Notes: generated by a model not told the origin, from the sequence alone. A stretch of DNA of 64,000 nt from Pseudomonas sp. J452 (GCF_024666525.1 NZ_CP088294.1:1364001-1428000); one strand, 5' to 3'. Counted from the first letter of the stretch, positions 8,628 to 17,786 are shown. Made by a program: numbers and translations.

Positions 8628-10037
8628 TCAGTGCGGGTGGTTGAACTGGGCGGCCAGTTCGCGCAGCGCCACCTCGGCCTGCAGCACCTTGTTCAGCGCA
8701 TCCTCGGCCTTGTCGCGGCTGATGCCCAGGCGTTCGAACAGCGCTTGCGGAATCTCGCTCTGCGGGCCGCTGCCGATGCCGCGGTTACGCAGCAGGCTGA
8801 CGGCCAGGCAGACCAGGTTCGGGTAGGCGCTGTGGGCGCCGTCGTAGTCCGGATCGTGCTGGAAGCGCAGGGCGGTAGCCAGTTCTTCCGGCATGTCCCA
8901 GAAGCGCATCAGCCAGGCGCCAATCTGCTCGCGACTGATGCCCAGCAGGTGCTGCTCGATGTAGCCGGCCGGCAGGTGCGGGTTGACCTCCAGATGTCGG
9001 CAGATCAGCGAGAAGTGCGGCGGGAATACGTGCGCCAGGACCAGGTAGCCGAAGTTGTGCAGCAGCCCGGCGAGGTAGGTCAGGCCCGCTTCCGGGCGCT
9101 GCGCACGCGGCATGGCGCGGGTCAGGCCTTCGATCACCGCGGCGCTGTAGATCGCCTGTTGCCAATAGGGGGTGGTCTGCTGCGGATGATCCTTGGGCAG
9201 GGACAGGGTCTTGCCCAGGGCCAGGCCGAGGGCCAGGTTGATCACCAGGTCGAAACCCAGCACGCGGACGATGGCGTCTTCCACCGAGCGGATCTTGCCG
9301 GGTGCGGCGTAGTAGGGCGAGGCGGCCCAGCTGACCACCTGGGCGGCCAGCGCCGGGTCGGTCTCGACCACGCCGGTGATGTCGTCCACCGTGGCGTCCG
9401 GGTCGACGCGCAGCTTGATGATCTTCTGCGCGGTTTCCGGCAGCGGCGGGATCTCGATGGTTTCTTCCAGGCGTTGCTGGATGCGGCGGGCGGTGAAGGC
9501 CTGCACGGCCTGGGTGATTTCTGCGCGGTCGTCGTCGGGGCGATCGAGGTTGAGCTGGATACGGGCCACCGGTTCGCCGAAGCGGGCGGCGCTGGCCTTG
9601 GCCAGGAGAATGTTCTTGTAGGCGTCGCTGGCGATCTCCAGCAGCACCCCAGGGGTCCCGGACTCGATCAGCAGGCTGTCGACGCGCAGCAGGCGCTCGT
9701 CATACAGGCACGGCGAGCTGGTCAGGGGCGGCAGGCCGGGCAGCAGGCCGAGGCTGTGCTTGGCCAGCATGCGTTCCAGGCGTTCGGGCTTGACTGCGGC
9801 CAGTTTGCGCCCGGTCAGCTCGGCCAGGCGATTGAGGTCGAGCAGTTGATCCTGGGGGAACAGCACCAGCAGGGCGCCGACGGCGTCGTAGAGCAGTGCC
9901 GCTTGCACCCGGCGTTCGGCTGGCAGGGCGGGGTGTTCGTGGCGCACCGTGCAGGTCACGCCGAGCTTTTCCAGAAGCTGAAGAATCACCGCCGGCGGGC
10001 GCGGCGCAGAGTCGGGGGCGAGAGCAACTTCGGTCAT
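8628..10037 (-). CDS. HDOD-domain protein with YbaK-like N-terminal region
   Basis: 469 residues. The first ~160 residues (VILQLLEKLGVTCTVRHEHPAL through NRLAELTGRKLAAV) resemble the YbaK/aminoacyl-tRNA deacylase fold. Residues ~195-400 are an HDOD domain, starting IEIPPLPETAQKIIKL and including GLLHNFGYLVLAHVFP. HDOD proteins are regulatory relatives of HD hydrolases without the metal site and often act in signalling. It follows recG on the same strand after 103 bases. The function is not known. Confidence 0.85.
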   Translation of the reverse strand: MTEVALAPDSAPRPPAVILQLLEKLGVTCTVRHEHPALPAERRVQAALLYDAVGALLVLFPQDQLLDLNRLAELTGRKLAAVKPERLERMLAKHSLGLLPGLPPLTSSPCLYDERLLRVDSLLIESGTPGVLLEIASDAYKNILLAKASAARFGEPVARIQLNLDRPDDDRAEITQAVQAFTARRIQQRLEETIEIPPLPETAQKIIKLRVDPDATVDDITGVVETDPALAAQVVSWAASPYYAAPGKIRSVEDAIVRVLGFDLVINLALGLALGKTLSLPKDHPQQTTPYWQQAIYSAAVIEGLTRAMPRAQRPEAGLTYLAGLLHNFGYLVLAHVFPPHFSLICRHLEVNPHLPAGYIEQHLLGISREQIGAWLMRFWDMPEELATALRFQHDPDYDGAHSAYPNLVCLAVSLLRNRGIGSGPQSEIPQALFERLGISRDKAEDALNKVLQAEVALRELAAQFNHPH

Positions 10038-10140
10038 GGTCTACATCCGGCTAGGGAACTACTGGCAAGGAGTATAACCAGCCACCCGTGGGCACGTAGG
10101 CGCCGCCTGACAGGTGACCAGTGGCGCTTTGTCGACTGGC

Positions 10141-12216
10141 TCACACTTGGCCATATTGCTGGCCATGCCGCAACCAGCGTTCGAGCAGTGGGCTGACGTG
10201 CTGCGGCCAGTGCTGCAGCAGGCTCTGCGCGGCGTCGCGCACGGCCGGCAGCAGGTCGGCGTCACGCATCAGGTCGGCCACCTTGAACTGCAACAGGCCG
10301 GTCTGGCGGGTGCCGAGCATCTCACCCGGCCCTCTGAGTTCCAGATCCTTTTCGGCGATGACGAAACCGTCGCAGGTCTCGCGCATGATCGCCAGGCGCT
10401 CGCGGCCCATCTGCGACAGCGGTGCGTGATAGAGCAGCACGCAATGGCTGGCCGCGCTGCCGCGGCCGACCCGGCCGCGCAGCTGGTGCAGCTGGGCCAG
10501 GCCGAGGCGCTCGGGGTTCTCGATGATCATCAGGCTGGCGTTAGGTACGTCGACGCCGACCTCGATCACCGTGGTCGCCACCAGTAGCTGCAGGCGACCC
10601 TGCTTGAATTCGTCCATCACCGCGGCCTTTTCGGCCGGTTTCATGCGCCCGTGAATCAGGCCGACGCGCAGCTCGCCGAGCGCACTGGACAGCTCCTCGA
10701 AGCTGGTCTCGGCGGCTTGGCAGGTGAGTTCCTCGGATTCCTCGATCAGCGTGCACACCCAGTAAGCCTGGCGCCCCTCACGGCAGGCGGCGCGCACCCG
10801 CTCGACCACTTCGATGCGGCGGCTGTCGGCGATCACCAGGGTGTTGACCGGGGTGCGGCCGGGCGGCAGCTCGTCGAGGATCGAGGTGTCGAGGTCGGCG
10901 TAGGCGCTCATCGCCAGGGTCCGCGGGATCGGCGTGGCGGTCATGATCAGCTGGTGCGGGCACAGGCGCCCGTCGATACCTTTCTGCCGCAGGGCCAGGC
11001 GCTGCTGCACGCCGAAGCGGTGCTGCTCGTCGATGATCGCCAGGGCCAGGCGCTGGAAGCGCACTTCGTCCTGGAACAGCGCGTGGGTGCCGACCACCAT
11101 CGGCGTGCCGGTGGCGATCTGCTCCAGGGCGACGGTGCGCGCCTTGCCCTTGAGCTTGCCGGCCAGCCAGGCGACCTCGATGCCCAGCGGCGCCAGCCAG
11201 CGTGAGAAATTGAGGAAGTGCTGCTCGGCAAGAATCTCGGTGGGCGCCATCAGCGCCACCTGGTAGCCGGCCTCCAGCGCCTGCAGGGCGGCCAGGGCGG
11301 CGACCACCGTCTTGCCGGCGCCGACGTCGCCCTGCACCAGGCGCAGCATCGGCTCGTCCTGGCTCAGGTCGTAGGCGATCTCCGCGCCGACCCGCTGCTG
11401 GGCGCCGGTGGGGGCGAAACCGAGATTCTGTAGGAACAGCTGCGGCAGGCGCTTGGCCAGCGGCAGGCGCGGTGCCTGCTGGGCGCGTACCTGCTCGCGC
11501 AGGCGCTGCAGCGATAGCTGATGGGTCAGCAGTTCTTCGAAGGCCAGGCGGTGCTGCGCCCAGTGGCGGCCCTCGGCCAGTTCTTCCAGGTCGGCATCCG
11601 GCGGCGGCCGGTGCAGGTAGCGGATCGCCTGGTCCAGCGGGCCGAGGCGGTAGTCGCGGGCCAGTTCGGCAGGTAACCAGTCGGGTAGGCTGTGCGGGCC
11701 GAGACGGGCCAGGGCCAGTTGGCTGAGGCTGCGCAGGCGCTGCTGGGTGAGGCCTTCGGTGGTCGGATAGATGGGCGTCAGGGTCTGCTCGACCGGCGCC
11801 ACTTCATCGGCGCCGAGGGCGCGGTATTCCGGGTGATAGATTTCCAGGCCGGAGGCACCGGGGCGCGCCTCGCCGTAGCAGCGCACATGGGTGCCGCGCT
11901 TGAGGCCGTCTTTCTGTGCCTGGCTGAAATGGTAGAAGCGCAGGCTGAGGGTGCCGCTGCCGTCCTGCAGGCGCACCAGCAGGCTACGCCGCTTGCCCAT
12001 GACGATATCGGCGCCGGCCACTACACCCTCGATCACTGCGTCCTGGCCGGGGCGCAGGGCGCCGATCGGCACCACGCGGGTACGGTCCTGATAACGCAGG
12101 GGCAGGTGGAACAGCACGTCCTGCAGGGTTTCCAGGCCGACCTTGGCGAGTTTTTCCGCCAGCGCCGCGCCCACTCCCTTGAGTGCGGTGACCGGGACCT
12201 GAGCCAGCTCGCTCAT
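10141..12216 (-). CDS. recG: ATP-dependent DNA helicase RecG
   Basis: 691 residues, full length. The N-terminal wedge/OB domain (about 1-240) is followed by helicase motifs: Walker A GDVGAGKT, motif II DEQH (IIDEQHRFGVQQR), MTATPIPRTLAMS and C-terminal QLRGRVGRGSAASHC. It remodels stalled forks and Holliday junctions. Its ATG overlaps the oxyR stop (ATGA), so the two genes are translationally coupled; an oxyR-recG operon is known in P. aeruginosa. Confidence 0.97.
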   Translation of the reverse strand: MSELAQVPVTALKGVGAALAEKLAKVGLETLQDVLFHLPLRYQDRTRVVPIGALRPGQDAVIEGVVAGADIVMGKRRSLLVRLQDGSGTLSLRFYHFSQAQKDGLKRGTHVRCYGEARPGASGLEIYHPEYRALGADEVAPVEQTLTPIYPTTEGLTQQRLRSLSQLALARLGPHSLPDWLPAELARDYRLGPLDQAIRYLHRPPPDADLEELAEGRHWAQHRLAFEELLTHQLSLQRLREQVRAQQAPRLPLAKRLPQLFLQNLGFAPTGAQQRVGAEIAYDLSQDEPMLRLVQGDVGAGKTVVAALAALQALEAGYQVALMAPTEILAEQHFLNFSRWLAPLGIEVAWLAGKLKGKARTVALEQIATGTPMVVGTHALFQDEVRFQRLALAIIDEQHRFGVQQRLALRQKGIDGRLCPHQLIMTATPIPRTLAMSAYADLDTSILDELPPGRTPVNTLVIADSRRIEVVERVRAACREGRQAYWVCTLIEESEELTCQAAETSFEELSSALGELRVGLIHGRMKPAEKAAVMDEFKQGRLQLLVATTVIEVGVDVPNASLMIIENPERLGLAQLHQLRGRVGRGSAASHCVLLYHAPLSQMGRERLAIMRETCDGFVIAEKDLELRGPGEMLGTRQTGLLQFKVADLMRDADLLPAVRDAAQSLLQHWPQHVSPLLERWLRHGQQYGQV

Positions 12217-13142
12217 GCCGGCAGCGCTTCACCTTGCGGGCGGGCGGCCACCGAGCACAGGCGGATCGAGTCGGCGAGGATCTCGATCGCCTTCGGTCGC
12301 GGGAAGCTGGCGCGCCAGGCGATGGCCACCGTGCGGTAGGGCACTGGCGGGGTCAGCGGGCGCACTTCGATGATGCCGGGGGCGTAGTGGTGGCTGTCCA
12401 CCGCGGTGAACGGCAGGATCGAGATACCCAGGCCCGAGGCCACCATGTGGCGGATGGTTTCCAGCGAGCTGGACTCGATGGTGGTGTGCTTGTTCTCGTC
12501 GGTCTTGCGCGTGGCCGGGCAGGCCTCCAGCACCTGGTCGCGGAAGCAGTGGCCTTCGCCGAGCAGGAGCAGGCTCTTGTCATTCAGCAGGCTGGCGTCG
12601 ATGTGCTCCTTGGCGGTCCAGGGGTGGCCGGCGGGCATCAGCACGTAGAAGGGTTCGTCGTACAGTGGCTTGGTCAGCACATCGGCTTCGTGGAACGGCA
12701 GGGCGATGATGATCGCGTCCAGCTCGCCGGTGCGCAGCTTGTCGCGCAGGATGTGGGTGAAGTTCTCTTCGATATACAGCGGCATGTCCGGGGCGACCCG
12801 ATGCAGCTGCGGGATCAGGTGCGGGAACAGGTAGGGGCCGATGGTGTAGATGGCGCCGATCTTCAGCGGCGCGGTCAGCTGGTTCTTGCCGGCCTGGGCC
12901 AGCTCGCGGATGCCTTGGGCCTGCTCCAGCACCTTCTGCGCCTGGGTGACGATGCCCTCACCGACCGGAGTCAGGCGCACCGCGCTCTTGCTGCGTTCGA
13001 AGATCAGCACGCCGAGCTCGTCCTCGAGCTTCTTCACCCCCACCGAGAGGGTCGGCTGGCTGACATGGCACTTCTCAGCGGCCCGGCCGAAGTGCTGTTC
13101 CTGGGCCAGGGTGACGATGTAGCGCAGTTCGGTGAGGGTCAT
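12213..13142 (-). CDS. oxyR: OxyR peroxide-sensing LysR-type regulator
   Basis: 309 residues from the ATG at 13142 (MTLTELRYIV); an upstream start at 13169 adds 9 non-family residues. The N-terminal HTH has FGRAAEKCHVSQPTLSVGVKKLE. The redox pair Cys199 (GHCFRDQ) and Cys208 (LEAC) falls at the E. coli OxyR positions, supporting H2O2 sensing by disulfide formation. It would activate catalase and ahp genes and, through the overlap, is coexpressed with recG. Confidence 0.97.
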   Translation of the reverse strand: MTLTELRYIVTLAQEQHFGRAAEKCHVSQPTLSVGVKKLEDELGVLIFERSKSAVRLTPVGEGIVTQAQKVLEQAQGIRELAQAGKNQLTAPLKIGAIYTIGPYLFPHLIPQLHRVAPDMPLYIEENFTHILRDKLRTGELDAIIIALPFHEADVLTKPLYDEPFYVLMPAGHPWTAKEHIDASLLNDKSLLLLGEGHCFRDQVLEACPATRKTDENKHTTIESSSLETIRHMVASGLGISILPFTAVDSHHYAPGIIEVRPLTPPVPYRTVAIAWRASFPRPKAIEILADSIRLCSVAARPQGEALPA

Positions 13143-13299
13143 AGTCTGAGTCCATTGAGATGCGGCCAAGCATAGCCGCTGTATTCAATGGAACCAACTG
13201 CTCACAAGGTCTGCTGATATCCCGGGTGCGCTGTGCGCGCCGGAATGCTCGTTTGCCGTTTGTGGTGCGCACAGTCTGTAGATATTCAGCACAAGCTTT

Positions 13300-13366
13300 T
13301 GTAGGAGCCAGCTTGCTGGCGATCGGCGGACGCTGTCTGCGTATCGCCAGCAAGCTGGCTCCTACA
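13300..13366. repeat. REP-like palindrome pair (GTAGGAGC family)
   Basis: The arm TGTAGGAGCCAGCTTGCTGG plus CGAT is repeated as its perfect reverse complement after a short spacer, giving 24-base arms. This is the common Pseudomonas GTAGGAGC-type repetitive palindrome. It lies between oxyR and tonB. Confidence 0.88.
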
Positions 13367-13377
13367 GGATCAGGCCG

Positions 13378-13401
13378 TGGATGACGCTTTTTTCATCCAC
13401 C
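13378..13401. repeat. Small hairpin downstream of tonB
   Basis: GTGGATGA-CGCTTTTT-TCATCCAC: 8-base perfect arms with a T-rich loop. It is adjacent to the REP pair and may be part of the same palindromic cluster. It does not have the shape of a normal terminator because the T-run is in the loop. Confidence 0.5.
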
Positions 13402-13451
13402 ACGGCGCCGCTCGGTGGATCGATGAGGCGCGATCCAACCTGACTAGGCGC

Positions 13452-14180
13452 TTAGCGGCGATCGAGGGAATAGACGAAGGGCGCGACGATCTCCAGCTGG
13501 CCGTTCTGCAGCATTTCCGCGGGTGGCGCCGGCAGTGGCTGGGCGCGGCGGATCATCTCCAGGGTGGCACGATCCAGCGAGGCGCTGCCGGAGCGGCCGG
13601 CGAGGGCGTAGGAGAGCACCTTGCCCTTGCCGTCGAGCACGAAGCGCAGGCGCACCGTACCTTCGAAGCCGCGGCGGCGGGCGTCTTCCGGGTAGCGCTT
13701 GTAGCGGCTCAGGTGGCTAAGCAGTTTGCTCTGCCAGCTGATCTCGGCCTTGCTGGGTGCGCTCACGGCGGCCTGTTGCGGCGCAGCCGGCTTGGCATCG
13801 GCCGCGGCAATCGGTGCCGGTGGGGTTTCCTGCGGCGGGTTGTCCGCGGGCTTGGCCTGCGGTTTGGGCGCAACCGGCTGGGGCGGACGTGGCTTGGGCT
13901 TGGGCTTGGGCGGTGCGATGGCCAGCTTGGGCTTAGGCGCTTCGACCAGCTTGGGTTGCGGTTCAGGCTCCTCCGGCTGGATCTCCGGCGGCGGTGGCGG
14001 GGCCGGTTTGGGTGCGGCGGCCAGCGGTTCCAGCTCGATCAGCATGGCGGCTGGCGGCAGCTCCAGCGGTATGGCCGCCGGGCGCCAGTACAGGGCCCAG
14101 ATGAACAGGCCGGCATGCAAGGCGAGCACGATGATCAGGCTGACGCTCCACAGCGGCAGCTTGCGAACGCTGTTACTCAT
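13452..14180 (-). CDS. tonB: TonB energy-transduction protein
   Basis: 242 residues: an N-terminal membrane anchor (about 10-30, LWSVSLIIVLALHAGLFIWA), a long Pro/Lys/Glu-rich periplasm-spanning stretch (about 50-140) and a C-terminal TonB domain with YPEDARRRGFEGTVRLRFVLD. It couples the proton motive force captured by ExbBD to outer-membrane transporters for siderophores and other ligands. Its start overlaps the end of exbD by 4 bases. The order exbB-exbD-tonB next to oxyR recalls P. putida. Confidence 0.95.
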   Translation of the reverse strand: MSNSVRKLPLWSVSLIIVLALHAGLFIWALYWRPAAIPLELPPAAMLIELEPLAAAPKPAPPPPPEIQPEEPEPQPKLVEAPKPKLAIAPPKPKPKPRPPQPVAPKPQAKPADNPPQETPPAPIAAADAKPAAPQQAAVSAPSKAEISWQSKLLSHLSRYKRYPEDARRRGFEGTVRLRFVLDGKGKVLSYALAGRSGSASLDRATLEMIRRAQPLPAPPAEMLQNGQLEIVAPFVYSLDRR

Positions 14181-14602
14181 TGGCCGCCGACCGTTTCCAG
14201 ACCGACCAGGCCGATCTTCAGGTAACCGGCACCGCGCAGGTTATCCATCACGCCCATCAGATCGGCGTAATCCACGCCCTTGTCGCCACGGACGAAGATG
14301 GTCTTGTCCTTGTCGGCCTGGGTCAGCTTGTCCAGGGTCGCGCCGAGCACCGCCGGGTCGACCTGCTCGTTGTCGAGGAACAGGCTGTTGTCTTCCTTGA
14401 TGCTCAGGTAGATCGGCTTGTCCGGGCGTGGCGCCGGTTTGGCGCTGGAGGCCGGCAGGTCGATTTTCACATCGACGGTGGCTAGCGGGGCGGCGACCAT
14501 GAAGATGATCAGCAGCACCAGCATCACGTCGATAAAGGGGGTGACGTTGATCTCGTGGTTTTCCTGGAGATCGTCGCCACCTTCGTTCAGATGCAGACCC
14601 AT
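14177..14602 (-). CDS. exbD: ExbD biopolymer transport protein
   Basis: 141 residues from the ATG at 14602 (MGLHLNEGGDD); an in-frame extension to 14704 lies inside exbB and is not family-like. The single transmembrane helix carries the essential Asp in NVTPFIDVMLVLLIIF, followed by a periplasmic domain ending GLVGLETVGGQ. It is part of the ExbB5-ExbD2 proton-driven motor for TonB. Confidence 0.95.
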   Translation of the reverse strand: MGLHLNEGGDDLQENHEINVTPFIDVMLVLLIIFMVAAPLATVDVKIDLPASSAKPAPRPDKPIYLSIKEDNSLFLDNEQVDPAVLGATLDKLTQADKDKTIFVRGDKGVDYADLMGVMDNLRGAGYLKIGLVGLETVGGQ

Positions 14603-14606
14603 GGCG

Positions 14607-15698
14607 TCAGACCGCCTTGACCATGTGCGGTTGCGCGCTGCGCTCGCTGACCTGTGGCAGGTCGAGGTCGCGGCTGACCAGCAGCAGCACCTGGGCCGAG
14701 GCATCGGCGACCTGGGCCTTGTAGCTGGCGATGGAGCGGGCGAAGACGTTGTAGATGATCACCGCGGGAATCGCCGCGACCAGGCCCAGGGCGGTAGCCA
14801 ACAGGGCTTCGGCGATGCCCGGGGCAACCACGGCGAGGTTGGTGGTCTGCGATTTGGCGATGCCGATGAAGCTGTTCATGATGCCCCACACGGTGCCGAA
14901 CAGGCCGACGAAAGGCGCGGTGGAACCGATGGTGGCGAGCACGCCGGTGCCCTTGCTCATCTCGCGGCCGCAGGCGGCGACCAGGCGTTCGAGGCGGAAG
15001 CTGACACGCTCCTTGATGCCGTCCTTCTCCTTGCTGCCGGCGGAGAGCTTCAGCTCCTCGCGGGCGTCGTCGATCAGCAGGGCGCTGAAGCTGTGCTTGG
15101 CGCGGGCCTGCTCGGCGGCCTGGATCAGGTTGCGTGCGCCCTTGAGATCGAGCAGCTCGCGCTGCAGGCGACGGCGTGCGGTGACCAGCTCGATGCTCTT
15201 GGACACCCATACGGTCCAGGTCAGGATCGAGGCGAGGACCAGGCCGATCATCACGCTTTTCACCACGATATCGGCGTTCTGATACATGCCCCAGGGCGAC
15301 AGGTCGTGGACCAGGCCTTCTTCTTCGGCGGCGGCCAGTGCCTGGCCAAGCGCGTCCAGCTCCTGCAGGGTGCTGACCAGTTTCTGCGCGTCTTCAGTGG
15401 CGATGCCGTTCTCTACCATAAACTGCTGTTGCACCGCGCCGATCTGCTCGGGGGTGGCTTGCTCGCCGAGGGCGGCGATCTTCTCGCGCAGGGCCGTCAG
15501 GCGCACATCTTCGGTGGCTGCCGGCAGTTCCGGGGTGGCTGTTGGAGTGCTGCTGACGGCTTGCGCGCTGGCCGCACTGTTTGCTGGTGCCGGCTCCTCG
15601 GCAAAAGCGAGGGTTGGCAGCAGGCTGAACAACAGTGCCAGGCACAGGCGCAGGGCATGTGCGACGGTTGGCTGAGCGGAGTGGGCGAATGAGTTCAT
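14607..15698 (-). CDS. exbB: ExbB biopolymer transport protein with long N-terminal extension
   Basis: 363 residues from the ATG at 15698. The first ~35 residues look like a signal peptide (LRLCLALLFSLLPTLAFA-EE), then an Ala/Glu-rich periplasmic segment (about 40-130). The MotA/TolQ/ExbB core has three transmembrane helices, with IGSTAPFVGLFGTVWGIM and IAEALLATALGLVAAIPAV. The extra N-terminal part is larger than in E. coli ExbB (~244 aa) and matches the P. putida-type form. First gene of exbB-exbD-tonB. Confidence 0.93.
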   Translation of the reverse strand: MNSFAHSAQPTVAHALRLCLALLFSLLPTLAFAEEPAPANSAASAQAVSSTPTATPELPAATEDVRLTALREKIAALGEQATPEQIGAVQQQFMVENGIATEDAQKLVSTLQELDALGQALAAAEEEGLVHDLSPWGMYQNADIVVKSVMIGLVLASILTWTVWVSKSIELVTARRRLQRELLDLKGARNLIQAAEQARAKHSFSALLIDDAREELKLSAGSKEKDGIKERVSFRLERLVAACGREMSKGTGVLATIGSTAPFVGLFGTVWGIMNSFIGIAKSQTTNLAVVAPGIAEALLATALGLVAAIPAVIIYNVFARSIASYKAQVADASAQVLLLVSRDLDLPQVSERSAQPHMVKAV

Positions 15699-15774
15699 GC
15701 TGGCCGGACCTGAAGAGGGAAAGAGCGTTAACGGCCACCGACGGGCTGGGTGCGGTGGAGAAAAACTGCCGGCA

Positions 15775-15817
15775 TTATTGCAAGTAATTCTTGTTAACAA
15801 AAGAGTAATTCGCATTT
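15775..15817. promoter_or_regulatory. AT-rich control region with repeated GAATTACT, candidate Fur-type site
   Basis: On the minus strand GCGAATTACTC and AAGAATTACTTGC flank TTGTTAACAA, an inverted AT-rich core. It lies ~80 bases before exbB, where Fur control would be expected, and also before the divergent gene at 15887. It does not match the 19-base Fur consensus well, so this is tentative. Confidence 0.3.
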
Positions 15818-15886
15818 ACATCTCAGGCGCTTGGCCAGCGAGGGCTCTGCCGCTAGGCTGGGCGTCCTCTTCGACGGAGTTGCGCC

Positions 15887-16744
15887 ATGTCTGCCCATCC
15901 TTCCTTGCTGATCGCCGGCTGCGGTGATGTCGGTGGCCGTCTGGCCCAACGACTGATTATGGCCGCCTGGACGGTGTATGGCTTGCGGCGTGATGTCACA
16001 CAATTGCCAGCGGCTGTTCTGCCGGTCGCCGCTGACCTGCAGCTGGCGGCCTGCCCGGCGACCTGGCCGCAGGGCGCCCTGGACTATCTGGTGTATTGCG
16101 CCACGCCCAGCCAGCACGACGAGGCGGGCTACCGCGCAGCCTACGTGGAGGGTCTGCGTCATGTGCTGGGCTGGCTGGCCGAGCATGGCCAGCGGCCCAA
16201 GCGCCTGCTGTTCGTCTCCAGCAGCGGGGTGTATGGCCAGCAGGACGGCGAGTGGATTGACGAGGAGTCTCCGGCCGAGGCGCAAAGTTACTCGGCGCGG
16301 ATCATGCGCGAGGCCGAACACCTGGCGCTGGCCAGCGGCCTGCCGGCGACCACGCTGCGCCTGACCGGCATCTACGGGCCGGGGCGCAACTGGCTGCTGA
16401 AACAGGCGCGCGAGGGTTATCGGGTGGTTAGCGAGCCGCCGCTGTATGGCAACCGCATCCATGCCGACGATGCGGCCGGGCTGCTGGCCTTCCTGTTACA
16501 GGCGGATGCCGGCGGCGTGGCGCTGGCCGACTGCTATATCGGCGTCGACGACGAGCCGGCGCCGCTGCATGAAGTGGTCGGCTGGTTGCGCGCACAGCTG
16601 GGCGTCAGTCACTGGTCCGAGCAGAGTACGGTGCGCCGTTCCGGCAGCAAGCGCTGCAGCAATGTGCGAGCGCGGGCGCTGGGCTGGGTACCGCAGTACC
16701 CCAGTTATCGTGAAGGCTATGCGGCGTTGCTCAAGGACGAATAA
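15887..16744 (+). CDS. NAD(P)-binding SDR/epimerase-like protein
   Basis: 285 residues, extended-SDR (YeeZ-like) shape. The N-terminal Rossmann motif is LLIAGCGDVGGRLAQRL (8-24). The later segments VSSSGVYGQQDGEW and LRLTGIYGPGRN correspond to the family. The expected YxxxK catalytic pair reads YSARIM, so the Lys is replaced by Met or shifted; classical dehydrogenase activity is therefore doubtful. It is transcribed divergently from exbB. The substrate is unknown. Confidence 0.8.
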   Translation: MSAHPSLLIAGCGDVGGRLAQRLIMAAWTVYGLRRDVTQLPAAVLPVAADLQLAACPATWPQGALDYLVYCATPSQHDEAGYRAAYVEGLRHVLGWLAEHGQRPKRLLFVSSSGVYGQQDGEWIDEESPAEAQSYSARIMREAEHLALASGLPATTLRLTGIYGPGRNWLLKQAREGYRVVSEPPLYGNRIHADDAAGLLAFLLQADAGGVALADCYIGVDDEPAPLHEVVGWLRAQLGVSHWSEQSTVRRSGSKRCSNVRARALGWVPQYPSYREGYAALLKDE

Positions 16745-16746
16745 GA

Positions 16747-16814
16747 CGTAGCCCGGATGCAATCCGGGAGGGGGTGCCAGGTTGAGGTCCGCTCCGGATT
16801 GCATCCGGGCTACG
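16747..16814. repeat. REP-like palindrome (GTAGCCCGGATGCAATCCGGG family)
   Basis: CGTAGCCCGGATGCAATCCG and its complement ending CCGGGCTACG are separated by ~25 bases. The same sequence recurs at 60751-60813 and as a variant at 5618-5675. It begins 3 bases after the SDR-like stop codon. Confidence 0.88.
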
Positions 16815-16829
16815 AGGGTCGGGGGCTCA

Positions 16830-17030
16830 AGAATCTGTTTAGGATCTTTTGAGCTAGAGCCAGGCAAGGCGCAATTGGGCGAGGGCGCGGAGTTTACGAG
16901 CTGTAAATGAGCAGTACTCGCTTTGCTCGCCCTTCGGGCCACGCTAAAGCGCGTTAGTCGCAAGCGACTTTCCGAGCCCAATTGCAACGCAGCATGGCCG
17001 ACGATCAAGAGATCCTAGGCAGGTTCTCAG
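16830..17030 (+). repeat. Dispersed repeat element, copy A
   Basis: About 200 bases with imperfect terminal inverted repeats: left AGAATCTGTTTAGGATCTTT, right reverse complement AGAACCTGCCTAGGATCTCT. It has the conserved internal parts AGAGCCAGGCAAGGC, TTTACGAGCTGTAAATGAGC and CATGGCCGACGATCAAGAG. Its right end (TTCTCAG) contains the TGA of the following minus-strand gene. It has no protein-coding content beyond a short shadow start reading MADDQEI. Other copies are at 24749, 30044, 38708 and 41014. Confidence 0.85.
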
Positions 17031-17761
17031 TCGCGCTCCAGCAACCAGACCTGCTGCCCCGGCTGATACTCCGGCACTTCATCTACTTGGGCGCGGTTGA
17101 CGGCTTCGAGGATGCGCAGCTGCTCGCCGTCGCGCTGGAACAGCCATGGGCTGCCCTGCTCGCCGAGTTGCAGCCACAGACTGTCGTGTTCGCCGCTCAT
17201 CGAGGCGCAGTCGCCAGCCAGGCACAGGGCGTAACGCTCGGCGCCGGGCAGGCCTTCGATGCGGCCATCCGGGTGGAACAGCACCAGGCCGCCTTTGCCG
17301 AGACCTTCGCGGATCTTCCAGCTGCCGCCCAGGTAGGCCTGGTACAGCGCCGCCTCGAAGCTGCTGCCCAGCGGTGCGCCGGCCGTGGCGGGCTGCTGCG
17401 GTTTGCTGAAGCGCTGCTCCGGGCCATTGCTGTTGGCGACCTGCACCAGTTGCTCATCGTCCAGACTGAGCCGCTCGTGGTAATCACCCTGGTAGTCGAC
17501 CCGCCAGTGGCCCGGTTCCAGCGCCACCAGTTGGCCTTCGCCCAGCTCGAAGCCGTTGCTGTAGGTAGCCATGCCGCGCTGGCTGTCGACCTGCCATTCC
17601 AGGTTCGGCCCATAGGCCAGCAGCGCTTCGCGCAGCGGGCCGCCTTCGCGGGCGGCATCGATCAACGGCTGGTTGATCCAGATACCGTCCGGGCTGGCGG
17701 CCTGGCCGGCGCAACCGGTGAGCAGGCTGAAGCAGCAGGTGAGGGCAAGCAGGCGACGCAT
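17027..17761 (-). CDS. Hypothetical lipoprotein
   Basis: 244 residues from the ATG at 17761. The start MRRLLALTCCFSLLTGCAG holds a lipobox (LTGC) with Cys17 as predicted lipid site, so it is probably anchored in the outer or inner membrane. The remainder is rich in beta-strand-like segments (WRVDYQGDYHERLSLDD, LWLQLGEQGSPWLFQRDG). No known domain is recognised. It follows ridA by 25 bases. The stop codon lies within the end of repeat copy A. Confidence 0.75.
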   Translation of the reverse strand: MRRLLALTCCFSLLTGCAGQAASPDGIWINQPLIDAAREGGPLREALLAYGPNLEWQVDSQRGMATYSNGFELGEGQLVALEPGHWRVDYQGDYHERLSLDDEQLVQVANSNGPEQRFSKPQQPATAGAPLGSSFEAALYQAYLGGSWKIREGLGKGGLVLFHPDGRIEGLPGAERYALCLAGDCASMSGEHDSLWLQLGEQGSPWLFQRDGEQLRILEAVNRAQVDEVPEYQPGQQVWLLERD

Positions 17762-17786
17762 GGCGGGATTCCTTCGCACGGCGGGA

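Noticed and set aside
13300..13366. Possible CRISPR-like repeat
   Set aside because: Only one inverted pair with no spacer array; it fits the REP class.
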